From Pseudomonas sp. 21 (GTDB taxonomy: Bacteria > Pseudomonadota > Gammaproteobacteria > Pseudomonadales > Pseudomonadaceae): 64,000 nucleotides of DNA. Of this stretch, positions 9,832 through 18,660 are shown piece after piece. Where the stretch lies: the NCBI RefSeq assembly GCF_000955805.1, contig NZ_JYOA01000001.1:313766-377765 (forward strand). The letters are read 5' to 3'. Both the position numbers and the translations under genes were made by a program. The first letter of the stretch is position 1; each line of letters begins with the position of its first letter. The notes below the pieces were generated by a model. The model saw only the letters and a list, made by a program, of their open reading frames with translations, was not told where the DNA came from and did no database searches.

Positions 9832-10581
9832 TCACTGACGGTCGAGGCTCTCGTAGCGGCGTTGAATGCGCGCCAGCTCGCCGGACTCGCGCAACTGCTC
9901 CAGCGCGCGACTCCAGGCGGCGACTCGCTGGTCGTCGCTGTCGCGGCTGAAGGCGATGTAGAGGCTGGAGCGAAACAGCTCGACCGGCACCCGGCGCAAT
10001 GTGCCGGGCGACAGGCCCAGCTGGCGACTGTAATACGCGACGCCCGCATCGGTGTCGCCGACGATGATGTCGGTGCGCCCGGCCAGCAGCATGAGATAGA
10101 GCTGCGGGCTGCCGGTGGCGCGCTTGTCGAGATTGTCGAAGCCCATGGACTGCAACGTCTCCGGGACCAGCCCGGCATGCCGGGTGGTCATGCGCGGGGC
10201 GCCCCGCAGGTCGCTCAGGGTATTCGCCGGCTGACGCGCGCTGGCCAACTGATAGGGATGGATCGACTCTTCGACGATCGGGCCTACCCATTGGTACAAC
10301 GGCTCGCGCGCCGGCGTGCGGAACATGGAAAACATGATGGTCTTCGGCTGCGACTGCAGGGCGAGGCTGGTGCGCATGCTGGGCAGCAGCTCGATCGCGA
10401 AATCATCGCCGGTCAGCCCCATGATGGCCTTGACGATGTCCGTCGCCATCCCGGTGAGCTGGCCATTCTCGACGTAGTTGTACGGCGCCCACTCTTCGGT
10501 GACGACCCGATAGTCCCCTGCCCGGGCCCCGGCATTGAGCAAAGAACAGAGCAAGGCTGCACAGATGGTCGAAGGCTTCAC
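9832..10581 (-). CDS. Periplasmic solute-binding protein, amino-acid (SBP_bac_3) type
   Basis: A 249-residue secreted protein: signal peptide (cleavage near ARAGD), then the SBP_bac_3 fold with TEEWAPYNYVENGQLTGMAT near the N-terminus, the usual start of cystine/glutamine-type binding proteins. No permease or ATPase gene lies beside it. Orphan proteins of this kind in Pseudomonas may feed a distant transporter or act as sensors. The start is a GTG at 10581; the Shine-Dalgarno is weak. Ligand unknown. Confidence 0.78.
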   Translation of the reverse strand: MKPSTICAALLCSLLNAGARAGDYRVVTEEWAPYNYVENGQLTGMATDIVKAIMGLTGDDFAIELLPSMRTSLALQSQPKTIMFSMFRTPAREPLYQWVGPIVEESIHPYQLASARQPANTLSDLRGAPRMTTRHAGLVPETLQSMGFDNLDKRATGSPQLYLMLLAGRTDIIVGDTDAGVAYYSRQLGLSPGTLRRVPVELFRSSLYIAFSRDSDDQRVAAWSRALEQLRESGELARIQRRYESLDRQ

Positions 10582-10804
10582 AAGGCTCGCTTGGCGGGAG
10601 TGGCAGGACAGCGAAGTGCTGAAGTGAGGACCTGAAAATCATAGTACCCGCCTCCTGGCGCCGCCACCGCCAGCCCAGGGCGGCACAGGCCGGCGGAAAA
10701 ACCTCGGCGTGCTGCCTTCCCAAGCGTCAAGCGTGCCCGGCAAGATAGCGGCATTCGCCGCCACGCTTTGGCGGCCCCCTTCTGCCTTGTGCCACCGGAG
10801 TCGT

Positions 10805-11689
10805 ATGCAACCGCGCGACCTTGCCGCCTACCTGTTCCTCGCCATCGGCTGGGGGCTGTCCTTCCTCGTGCTGCTCAAGGCCATCGCCGGCTTCGGCTGG
10901 GTCGGCGCGGTCAGCTTCCGCGCGCTGATCGCCAGCTTCACCCTGTTCGCCGTGGCGCGGCTGTCCGGGCGCAAGCTGAACTTCGAAGGGCTGTGGAAGC
11001 CGCTGTGCGTTATCGGCGCCACCACGGTGGCCGGCCAATTGATCGGCATGACCTACGCCACCCCGCGCATCGGCACCGCCATGGCGGCGATCTTCGTCGC
11101 CGGGATTCCGCTGTTCTCCATGCTCATCGGCCGCCTCTGGGGCCTGGAACGCATCACCTGGAGCGGCCTCGGCGGGCTGGTGCTGGGCTTCTTCGGCATG
11201 GTGCTGCTGGTGGGCTTCCCGGCGGTGCCGATTACCCACGAGTTCATGCTCGGCAGCGCAGCCTCCGTGTTCGGCGCCGTCTGCGCGGCCTTCGGCAGCA
11301 ATTACGCCAGCCTGAAGCTGCGCACCGCCGGCCCCTGGGAAGTGACCTGCGGCGCCTTCGGGATCGGCGGGCTGCTGACCCTGCCCTTGCTGATCTGGGT
11401 GCCTGTGCCCGGCACACCGCAACCGATCGATGTGCTCTTCCTGCTGATCTGCGGCTGCATATTCAGCGCGGTGAACTACGTCGTCTACTTCCAGCTCGTC
11501 TCGCGAATCGGCGCCACCAGAACCATCAGCGTGGAGTTTGTCGTCACCGTGGTCGCCGTCCTGGTCGGCGCCCTGGTGCTGGGCGAAAGCCTGTCGCTGG
11601 TGCAGGGCGTGGGCGCGCTGATCATCCTGATCGGCTGCGCCCTGGTGCTCGGCCTGGTGCCCGGCACCAAGGCCCGCGCCGTGACTTAA
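10805..11689 (+). CDS. EamA/DMT-family transporter
   Basis: A 294-residue inner-membrane protein with ten hydrophobic segments arranged as two EamA repeats (first about 5-135, second about 150-285). Typical pieces are FLAIGWGLSFLVLLKAI at the start and VVAVLVGALVLGESLSLVQG near the end. Members export amino acids or other small metabolites. The ATG at 10805 follows CGGAG; the longer frame from 10709 lacks protein character. Its TAA and the TAA of the convergent symporter share the same TTAA at 11686-11689. Substrate unknown. Confidence 0.83.
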   Translation: MQPRDLAAYLFLAIGWGLSFLVLLKAIAGFGWVGAVSFRALIASFTLFAVARLSGRKLNFEGLWKPLCVIGATTVAGQLIGMTYATPRIGTAMAAIFVAGIPLFSMLIGRLWGLERITWSGLGGLVLGFFGMVLLVGFPAVPITHEFMLGSAASVFGAVCAAFGSNYASLKLRTAGPWEVTCGAFGIGGLLTLPLLIWVPVPGTPQPIDVLFLLICGCIFSAVNYVVYFQLVSRIGATRTISVEFVVTVVAVLVGALVLGESLSLVQGVGALIILIGCALVLGLVPGTKARAVT

Positions 11690-13020
11690 CCGACCTGCGC
11701 CTGGGCGACACCCGGCGAGGCATCGTCGCGGTCGATCAGCTCCATCGGCAGATGCGAGGTTTCGCGCAACAGCCAGGAACACACCGCCACCAGCAATAGC
11801 GCCGCCGCACCGTAAAGCGCGACGCCGAAGGGGTTGCGCCCGGTGGCGATGAGGATGGCGGTAGCGATGCTCGATGCCGTGCCGCCGCCCAGTGCCGCGC
11901 CGATCTGGTAGCTGAAGGAAATCCCCGAGTAGCGCATTTCCCGCGGGAACTGCTCGGCGAGGAACGCCGGGATCGGCCCCTGGGTCGCGCCCATGAAGAA
12001 GCCCACGGCGATATACGCCAACAGCGCCAGCGGCAGGTTGTGCAGGCCGATCAGCGGGAAGAAGGCGAACAGCCCGAGCGCCATGATCGCCGCGCCGAAG
12101 ATCATCACCGCACGCCGGCCGAAGCGGTCCGAGAGATGCCCGAAGAATGGCGCGGACGCGACGATGGCCACCGACAGCGAGAAGTCGAACAGCAGGGCGT
12201 GGCTGCTGCTGTAACCGATGTCGGTCGCGTAGGCGAGGAAGAAGGTGCTGCCGATATAGGCGATGGTGACGTAGCCGAAGGCGATGCCGATGCACAGCAG
12301 CAGCTCGCGCGGGCGACGGCGGAAGGCTTCCATCAGCGGCATGCGCGCCTCGCTTTTCGGCGCGGCCTTGGGCTGCGCCGCGGTGTTCTGCAGGCGCGCA
12401 TAGAGACCGACCAGCACCAGCAGGCCGCCGAGCCAGAACGGGATGCGCCAGGCGATACCACTCAGGTCATCGTCGAAGGCGAAGCTGACGATGGCGAACA
12501 CCGCCGAACCGAAGATGCCACCGATACCGATGCCCATGCTCGTGAAGCTGCCCCACAGGCCGCGGCGGCCCCTGGGCGCGACCTCGATGCCGAACAGCGC
12601 CGCCCCGCCCCACTCGCCACCGGCGGCGAAGCCCTGCACCAGGCGCAGGAGCACCAGCAGCACCGGCGCGGCGGCACCGATGCTGGCGTGGGTCGGCAGG
12701 AAGCCGATCAGCAAGGTGCTCAGGCCCATCAGCACCAGGGTGGTGACCAGCGCCTTCTGCCGGCCGTAGCGGTCACCCAGGTGACCGAACACCACGCCGC
12801 CCAACGGACGGGCAAAGAAGCCGGCGCCGAACGCCGCGAAGGCGACCAGCACGGCGGTCAGGCGATCCATGCCGGGAAAGAACAGCTGCGGGAAGATCAG
12901 CGCGGCGGCGTAGCCGTAGATGACGAAGTCGTAGAACTCCAGCGCGGTGCCCATGCCGGAGACGCAGAAGGTGCGAAAGGCCGAGCGCGAGCCGGGAGCT
13001 GTGGGCGTGTGGTCGATCAT
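11686..13020 (-). CDS. MFS transporter, metabolite:H+ symporter (MHS) family
   Basis: A 444-residue proton-driven importer with twelve membrane segments. The MHS signature is clear: GTALEFYDFVIYGYAAAL in helix 1, GGVVFGHLGDRYGRQKAL in the loop after helix 2, QGFAAGGEWGGAALFGIE, and HLSDRFGRRAVM in the second half. MHS carriers bring in organic acids and betaines. It is the third gene of a minus-strand set with the C45 hydrolase and the amidohydrolase, although a 277-base gap with repeats separates it from the former. A plausible role is uptake of the substrate or product of those two hydrolases. Confidence 0.86.
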   Translation of the reverse strand: MIDHTPTAPGSRSAFRTFCVSGMGTALEFYDFVIYGYAAALIFPQLFFPGMDRLTAVLVAFAAFGAGFFARPLGGVVFGHLGDRYGRQKALVTTLVLMGLSTLLIGFLPTHASIGAAAPVLLVLLRLVQGFAAGGEWGGAALFGIEVAPRGRRGLWGSFTSMGIGIGGIFGSAVFAIVSFAFDDDLSGIAWRIPFWLGGLLVLVGLYARLQNTAAQPKAAPKSEARMPLMEAFRRRPRELLLCIGIAFGYVTIAYIGSTFFLAYATDIGYSSSHALLFDFSLSVAIVASAPFFGHLSDRFGRRAVMIFGAAIMALGLFAFFPLIGLHNLPLALLAYIAVGFFMGATQGPIPAFLAEQFPREMRYSGISFSYQIGAALGGGTASSIATAILIATGRNPFGVALYGAAALLLVAVCSWLLRETSHLPMELIDRDDASPGVAQAQVG

Positions 13021-13165
13021 GGCGGTTCACTCTTGTTTTTGTGGCAATACGAAACCCGCGCGGCGGCCGGTGGGCTGCCACGGGGGCGTAAGTTCTGAAA
13101 TTGAGAAGTTGCGTTGTGACGTTTTACGATCGGCGCTGAAGCGAACTTCAGCGCTCGGACATTGC

Positions 13166-13281
13166 CCTCACCCCAGCCCTCTCCCAGAGGGAGAGGGAGC
13201 CGCATGTGCCGGCTGACACTGTCGCTTCAACCTCTGCCGATCAGCCCCCTCTCCCCTTGGGAGAGGGTCAAGGTGAGGGGC
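13166..13281. repeat. Pair of inverted CCCTCTCCC repeats
   Basis: Two copies of an imperfect palindrome stand head to head: one at 13166-13200 with CCAGCCCTCTCCCAGAGGGA and one at 13246-13281 with CTCTCCCCTTGGGAGAGGG followed by GGTGAGGGG. This is a dispersed repeat of many gamma- and betaproteobacteria. It lies in the gap upstream of the MHS gene and could fold as one large stem. Confidence 0.8.
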
Positions 13282-13297
13282 TCCCACCCGTTTGCCT

Positions 13298-14377
13298 CTA
13301 GAACCGCAGGAACCCCTCATCGGCCATTTTCTTCGGCGTACCAGCCACGTATTCCAGCGCGCAGCCGACGGTATCCAGGCCGATGCTCAGCAGGGTCTCC
13401 CAGCGCTCGGTATCCGGCTCGGACATGTCCGGGTGGAAGCACACCACCGCCTGGTCGCCGTCGGCGCCGCAGAAGGCGTCGGCGCGCTCGCGCAGGGCCT
13501 TGCCGGTCATGCCGACGGTGGCGGTCTTGAGGTGTTCCAGGCGCGCGTAGGTGGTGGATACGTCCGCCGTGCGCTCACCCCAGCTCAGTTCGCCGTCGAG
13601 GAAGTGGTTGGTGTGCAGCAGCCAGCCATCCTCACGCGGCACCACTACGGCAGTGTGCGCGGGGCTCATCTCGATGCTGGCAGCACGGGCACGCACGTCG
13701 TCGCGGGTGAACACGCTGAGCACGGTGGAGGCGCTGACCCGCGCCGACCGCGCCAGGTCGATGGCCTCGGTGACGCTGGTGGCTTCTTCCAGCACGCGAC
13801 GGGCGATGGCGTGTACCGGCACGCCGGCACTGCCGTCGTCACTGGCGTGGTGCAGGATGTTGAAGTGCACGCCGAGCCCTGCGCTGTTCACCCCGATCTT
13901 GCCGAGCATGCCGAACTCGGTGAACAGCTTGGCGGTCAGGCCGGTGCTGCCGGTGAAGCCCAGCAGCAGGCCGTGGGGCACCAGGCTGTCGTGCCAGTCC
14001 CAGGTCTGCAGGCTGCGCGGCGCCAGGGCGCCGGCCGGGGCGTAGACGGAGGTGGAGCACTCACCTTCAACCGGTTGCTGCGGCATCACTGCGAGAATTT
14101 CGGTACGCGCATTCAGCGCCGCCAGCTGCCACAGCGGCAGGTCGACGCCCAGGGCCAGGCCTTCGACTTCCTTGGCCAGGGCCGGACACCAGTCGGCCAG
14201 CGCCGCGAGGCTGCCCTCGCCGATGGTCCGCGCCTTGTCGATCTCCACGCCGACGCGCGGGAAGAAGTCCAGGTACAGCGCCACGCTCTGGCGGATCTGC
14301 TCGGCAAAGGTTTCGCCGATCTGCCGGCCACGCTGCAGCGGGTCGCGGATGTCGGTGGTGAAGGTGTGAAGGATCAC
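13298..14377 (-). CDS. C45-family autoproteolytic acyltransferase/hydrolase
   Basis: A 359-residue Ntn-hydrolase of the penicillin acyl-CoA:isopenicillin N acyltransferase type (peptidase C45). The family self-cleaves before a cysteine that becomes the nucleophile; here that is Cys107 in VEGECSTSVY. Other conserved pieces are QTWDWHDS and GKIGVNSAGLGVHFN. I choose GTG at 14377 because AGGAG stands seven bases upstream; an ATG ten codons earlier has no such site. Bacterial members cleave amide bonds of small acylated amines or peptides. It lies 61 bases downstream of the YtcJ-type amidohydrolase, suggesting two hydrolytic steps on one compound. Confidence 0.82.
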   Translation of the reverse strand: MILHTFTTDIRDPLQRGRQIGETFAEQIRQSVALYLDFFPRVGVEIDKARTIGEGSLAALADWCPALAKEVEGLALGVDLPLWQLAALNARTEILAVMPQQPVEGECSTSVYAPAGALAPRSLQTWDWHDSLVPHGLLLGFTGSTGLTAKLFTEFGMLGKIGVNSAGLGVHFNILHHASDDGSAGVPVHAIARRVLEEATSVTEAIDLARSARVSASTVLSVFTRDDVRARAASIEMSPAHTAVVVPREDGWLLHTNHFLDGELSWGERTADVSTTYARLEHLKTATVGMTGKALRERADAFCGADGDQAVVCFHPDMSEPDTERWETLLSIGLDTVGCALEYVAGTPKKMADEGFLRF

Positions 14378-14438
14378 GGCAAGGCTCCTGCAATTGCTTT
14401 GTTTCAAGAAGCCAGAGCGCCGCGGCGCTCTGGCTGGA

Positions 14439-16175
14439 TCAGAGTTTGTCGCTCGAACGACTATAGACTTCGCGGCCGGCGAACCAGGTCTTGAGCACTC
14501 GGGTGTCGCGCAGCGCCTCCGGCTTGACGGTGAACACGTCGCGGTCGAGCAGGATCAGGTCAGCCTGCTTGCCCGGCTTCAGCGAACCGATGCGGTCCTC
14601 CAGGCGGATGGTGCGCGCGGCGTTGAGGGTGTAGGCCTGGAACATGGTCTGCCGGTCGATATCCTCGGCGGCATTGAGCACGCCCTTCGGGCCGACGCGC
14701 TGGATCGCCTGGTAGATGGCCTTCCACGGGTCGGGCGTGGTGATCGGCCAGTCGCTGGCGCCGGAAATGGTCGCGCCGTTCTTCAGCAGCGAGCGCGCCG
14801 GGTACATGTGCAGGAAGGCCATGGCGCTGACGTAGGGCTTGACCAGATCGACGCTGTTCTCGTCGGCGGCCGCCCAATAGAGCTGCATGGCAGCGATCAC
14901 GTCGAGCGCCTTGAAGCGCGGGAAATCCTTCGGGTTGACCATCTGCAGGTGCGTGATGGAGTGCGGGATGCCGCTGTGGCGATCCTTGCGCGCCTGCTCG
15001 ATGCCGTTGAGCGATTCACGCACCGCGCGGTCGCCGATGGCATGGATGTGCACCAGCCAGCCGCGGGCGTCGGCGGCGCTGACCAGTTCGCCGAAATGCT
15101 TGGGATCGATCAGCAGTTCGCCGTACTTCTTCGAGTTGCTGTAGGGCTCGAGCATCGCCGCGCTCTGCGCCGGCACCTCGGCCACGCCGTCGGCGAAGAC
15201 CTTGATGCCCGGCAGCGTCAGGTTGGGAACATCGATGAACTGCTGGCGCACCTTGTCCAGCTCGTCGAGGTCGGCCGGGGTCGCCTTGGAGTCGGCCATC
15301 AGCAGGGCGGCGACGTGCGCGGTCAGCCCGCCCTCTTCCGCCAGCAGCTTGTAGGCCGGCAGCACGCCAACAGAGTCGTTGTGGATGTCGCCGCCGGGGT
15401 TCTCGTTCGCCAGGGGCTCCATCCAGCCGGTGATGCCCAGCTCGTGGTAATAACTCTGCGCGCCTTTCAGCGCCTTGAGCAGCTCCTCGTCGGTCGGCAG
15501 CGGCAGCAGTGCCTGCACCGGGTAGAGCCCGGCATCCACCAGGAAGCCGTTGGGCTGGCCGTCGGCGCCGTGGCCGATGGTGGCCTGCTCCTCGCCCTGC
15601 AGTGACTTGACCTTGGCGGCATCGATGCCGGCCAGTTTCAGCAACGCCTGGTTGGCCCAGCCGGTGTGGTAGTCGCCACCGGCCAGGAGGATCGGCTGAT
15701 CGGCCCATTCGCCCTGGTCGAAGCGCTGCTGCAGCTCACCGATTTCGTCCCAGTACGCCGTGGGCACCCCGCCGACATAGAGGAACTGGCCCCGTCGCGC
15801 GCGGCCATCCTCGCGCCACTGGCGCAGCTTGCTCTCGAACTCGGCAAGGGGCAGGTCCTGGTTGTCCAGGTTGGCCTGGAGCATCTGCAGGCCGCCCTTG
15901 ACCAGGTGGGTATGGGAATCGATGAATCCGGGCATCAGCACTTGGCCGTGCAGGTCGATGAGCTGTGTTTCCGGTTGCTTGAGCTTGAGAATCTGCGCGT
16001 CGGAACCGACGGCAAGAATGCGGCCGTTCTCCACCGCCACCGCCTGCTGCAGCGCCTGGCCGGGCTCGGCGGTGTAGACCTTGCCGCCATGGAGGATCAG
16101 GTCGGCGGCGGCCATCGTTTCCATCGAGGAAAAAGCGCAAGCGGCGGATACCAGCGCCGGAATCAGTAGTTTCAT
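14439..16175 (-). CDS. Secreted YtcJ-type amidohydrolase (module 1)
   Basis: A 578-residue metal-dependent hydrolase of the Amidohydro_3 group with a signal peptide (cleavage near ETMAAADL), so it probably acts in the periplasm. Metal ligands His88 and His90 lie in FIDSHTHL; later motifs are GGDYHTGWANQ, HIHAIGDRAVRESLNG, THLQMVNPKDFPRF and GASDWPIT, and the C-terminal composite domain ends with GSLKPGKQADLILLDRDVF. It is divergent from the LysR gene at 16282, its likely regulator. It closely resembles the protein at 18661 but that one has no signal peptide. Substrate unknown; the family hydrolyses N-acyl amino acids, formamides and related amides. Confidence 0.86.
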   Translation of the reverse strand: MKLLIPALVSAACAFSSMETMAAADLILHGGKVYTAEPGQALQQAVAVENGRILAVGSDAQILKLKQPETQLIDLHGQVLMPGFIDSHTHLVKGGLQMLQANLDNQDLPLAEFESKLRQWREDGRARRGQFLYVGGVPTAYWDEIGELQQRFDQGEWADQPILLAGGDYHTGWANQALLKLAGIDAAKVKSLQGEEQATIGHGADGQPNGFLVDAGLYPVQALLPLPTDEELLKALKGAQSYYHELGITGWMEPLANENPGGDIHNDSVGVLPAYKLLAEEGGLTAHVAALLMADSKATPADLDELDKVRQQFIDVPNLTLPGIKVFADGVAEVPAQSAAMLEPYSNSKKYGELLIDPKHFGELVSAADARGWLVHIHAIGDRAVRESLNGIEQARKDRHSGIPHSITHLQMVNPKDFPRFKALDVIAAMQLYWAAADENSVDLVKPYVSAMAFLHMYPARSLLKNGATISGASDWPITTPDPWKAIYQAIQRVGPKGVLNAAEDIDRQTMFQAYTLNAARTIRLEDRIGSLKPGKQADLILLDRDVFTVKPEALRDTRVLKTWFAGREVYSRSSDKL

Positions 16176-16281
16176 CGCAGAGCCTTCGTTATTGTTGGTC
16201 TGCGAAGAAGGTTAAGCAAAAGCCCCGGCGCCTTTAACACCGACTTCCCGCACAACTTCTGTTCCTGTCAGGAAGCAATCC

Positions 16282-17196
16282 ATGGACAAGATGACCGCCC
16301 TCACCATGTTCGTCGCCACCGCCGACCATGGCGGCTTCAGCCGTGCGGCCGAACAGCTGGGCAAGACGCCCTCGGCGATCACCAAGGGCGTCGCGCAGCT
16401 GGAGGCCGAGCTGGGTCAGCGTCTGTTCGAACGCACCACCCGGCGCATGGCGCTGACCGAAGCCGGGCACATCTACCTGGAAGGTGCGCGCCAGGCGCTG
16501 GTGCAACTGCAGCGGGCCGAGGAGGAAGTGGAGCAGCTGCAGACGGAATTGCGCGGCAGCCTGCGCATCGCCGCCCCGCCCTCCTTCGCCCCGGCCTTCT
16601 TCAATGCCGTGTGCTGCCGCTTCCTGCGCGAACACCCGCAAGTGCGCCTGGAGGTGGACCTCGCCGACGAGTTCGCCGACCTGGTGGAAGGCGGCTACGA
16701 CCTCGCCCTGCGTGACGGCCCCATCGACCTCCCGGACGTGATCGCCCAACCGCTGCTGGAAAACCGCCTGCTGCTCTGCGCAAGCCCGGCATACCTGGCG
16801 CGCAAGGGGCTGGATGTGACCCTGGAGAACTACGAGCAGCACGACTGGCTGATCTTCCGCCACCCGTTGCTGAACCGGAATTTCTGGTGGGTGCAGCGTG
16901 ATGGCGAGCGCATCCGTATCCGCCAGCCGACACCGCGCGTGGCCAGCGACAACTACGACTTCCTGCTGTCTTGCCTGCTGGATGGCCAGGGCCTGCAATT
17001 CCTGCCGCAGTGGAGCGCGTTGCCCTACCTCGAACGTGGCGAGCTGGTGGAGCAACTGCCGGATTGCTGGCGCGACCAGAGTGCATTCGGCCCGTGGGTG
17101 CATGTGCTCTACCTGCCGCATCGAAGGAGCACGCGCAAGGTGCGGGTGTTCATCGACTACCTGCGCGAGCATTTGCAGGGGAAGGGGCTGGTCTGA
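16282..17196 (+). CDS. LysR-family regulator (module 1)
   Basis: A 304-residue LysR-type regulator. The winged helix-turn-helix covers residues 1-60 (GFSRAAEQLGKTPSAITKGV, then LFERTTRRMALTEAG), followed by a linker helix and the two-lobed effector domain. It is transcribed away from the amidohydrolase/C45/MHS genes across 106 bases and should regulate them. Its sequence is closely related, block for block, to the convergent LysR gene at 17383-18291, including the C-terminal FIDYLREHLQGKGLV against FIEHLRDYLRQQRLV. They are paralogues. Confidence 0.9.
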   Translation: MDKMTALTMFVATADHGGFSRAAEQLGKTPSAITKGVAQLEAELGQRLFERTTRRMALTEAGHIYLEGARQALVQLQRAEEEVEQLQTELRGSLRIAAPPSFAPAFFNAVCCRFLREHPQVRLEVDLADEFADLVEGGYDLALRDGPIDLPDVIAQPLLENRLLLCASPAYLARKGLDVTLENYEQHDWLIFRHPLLNRNFWWVQRDGERIRIRQPTPRVASDNYDFLLSCLLDGQGLQFLPQWSALPYLERGELVEQLPDCWRDQSAFGPWVHVLYLPHRRSTRKVRVFIDYLREHLQGKGLV

Positions 17197-17224
17197 TCTC
17201 GCCAATGGCGCAGCGGCGAAGTCA

Positions 17225-17379
17225 ATCGCGGACGAAGTCCGCTCCTACGCAAGCGGGAACGGCGGAGCGACGAAAGATCGGGAGCACAGTGACAACCATC
17301 AACTCTGCGCACTGACCGGCAGCTCATTCGCGCGCAGGATCGCTCTTGCAAGCGCACCGTGCGAGCTTGCTCGCGAACG
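17225..17379. repeat. REP elements between the two LysR genes
   Basis: A class A REP (TCGCGGACGAAGTCCGCTCC, 17226-17249) and a shortened class B REP (GAGCTTGCTCGCGAAC, 17363-17378) occupy the gap between the convergent LysR stops. This is the axis of the mirror-image arrangement. Confidence 0.85.
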
Positions 17380-17382
17380 GCC

Positions 17383-18291
17383 TCAGACCAACCGCTGCTG
17401 GCGCAGGTAATCCCGGAGGTGCTCGATGAACGCGATGATCTTGCGCGTCGCCCGCCGCGTACTCGGATACACCGCCAGCAACTCGGACCCGAGCGCCTTC
17501 GGATCGAAATGGCAGTCATCGAGAATCGTCCGCAGTCGCCCGTCGCGCAGGTGGGGCAGCACGCTCCAGTAAGGCGACGGCAATATCCCCTGCCCGGCCA
17601 GGCAGGCCTCCAGCAGCAGTTCCTGGTTATCGCTGTTCAAGCGCCCGTTGCGTGGCAGCAATACGCGCTCGCCACCGCGTTCGATCAGCCAGCTGTCCCC
17701 CAGCGCCGGGTGGCGATAGACCAGGCACTCGTGCTCCACCAGTTGCTCCGGCCGCTGCGGCTCGCCGTGGCGCTGCAGATAGTCGGGGCTGGCACAGAAC
17801 ACGATGCGGCTTGCGCCGACCGGCTGCGCGATCAGCCCCGGCAGGTCGCTGTGGCCCAGGCGCAGCGCCAGGTCGTAGCGGCCGTCGAGCATGTCGATGT
17901 AGGCATCGCTCAGGTCCACCTGCAGGCGCATGTCCGGATGCTTCTGCAGGAAGCTCGCACAGGCGCCATTGAGGAACGGCCGGCCGAATGCCAGCGGACC
18001 GTTGATCCGTAGCCGCCCCTTCAAGCTGTGGTGCAACTGGGCGATTTCCTCCTCGGATTCGCGCATGCGCTCCAGCACTTCCCGAGCGGTTTCCAGGTAG
18101 AGCTGCCCGGCTTCGGTCAGCGCCATGCTGCGCGTGGTGCGCTCGAACAGCCGCGCGCCCACCTCCTGTTCCAGTTGCCCGACCGACTTGGCCACGGCGG
18201 AGGGCGTCTTGCCCAACTCTTCGGCGGCACGGCTGAAGCTGCCGAGTTCGGCGCTGATGACGAAGAGCTGCAGGCTGTTGAGCTTGTCCAC
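17383..18291 (-). CDS. LysR-family regulator (module 2)
   Basis: A 302-residue LysR-type regulator with helix-turn-helix SFSRAAEELGKTPSAVAKSV and LFERTTRSMALTEAGQLYLE, then an effector-binding domain. It is divergent from the cytoplasmic amidohydrolase and APC permease genes at 18661-21701, which it probably controls. It is a paralogue of the LysR at 16282-17196, with which it converges. Start at the ATG 18291; MDKLNSLQLFV matches MDKMTALTMFV of the other. Confidence 0.9.
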   Translation of the reverse strand: MDKLNSLQLFVISAELGSFSRAAEELGKTPSAVAKSVGQLEQEVGARLFERTTRSMALTEAGQLYLETAREVLERMRESEEEIAQLHHSLKGRLRINGPLAFGRPFLNGACASFLQKHPDMRLQVDLSDAYIDMLDGRYDLALRLGHSDLPGLIAQPVGASRIVFCASPDYLQRHGEPQRPEQLVEHECLVYRHPALGDSWLIERGGERVLLPRNGRLNSDNQELLLEACLAGQGILPSPYWSVLPHLRDGRLRTILDDCHFDPKALGSELLAVYPSTRRATRKIIAFIEHLRDYLRQQRLV

Positions 18292-18660
18292 GATTGAGTC
18301 CGATTTTTCCCAAGTGTTGTGCCGGCGCGCCGCTTACTCGTCGCTCGCCAGGCACTTAGCCTCTGCGACACACCAACAAGAATCAAGGGCAAGGCCTTTC
18401 GACGGGCGCTGACGCCAGGTCATCCCGCCGCACGCCGCGCCCTGCATTTTGAACTCGAAAATGAAAATGAGCTGCCCCTTCCGTCCCCGCGCGCCATTCC
18501 CGCCCTGCCATCCGCACCAATGGGTGACGGATTTGGCAAGTCCAGCCCGAGCCGCCCCGCCCATCCCAAGCACCCTGGACGACTGACCACCATCCAGGCG
18601 ATACGCGGCCTCCGCGATGTCGCCTCTGCCCACTCAACTTCCGCCTTGCCTGGAGCCACT
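18292..18660. other. 369-base divergent intergenic region
   Basis: This stretch holds the promoters of the LysR gene (minus) and the amidohydrolase (plus). I see no REP, no convincing sigma-70 hexamers at standard spacing and no strong palindrome. A long open frame runs through it on the plus strand, but its composition does not look like protein and the family match begins only at 18661. An A-rich patch (GAAAATGAAAATGA near 18457-18470) is the only low-GC stretch. Confidence 0.5.

Noticed and set aside
10727..12295. A 522-codon open frame antisense to the EamA gene and part of the symporter
   Set aside because: It lies opposite real membrane-protein genes, has low-complexity His/Arg/Gly/Ala content and no recognisable family. 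Long antisense frames are normal at this GC level.
18319..18660. N-terminal extension of the second amidohydrolase
   Set aside because: Pro/Ala/Arg-rich, no match, and the paralogue supports the start at 18661 apart from its signal peptide.
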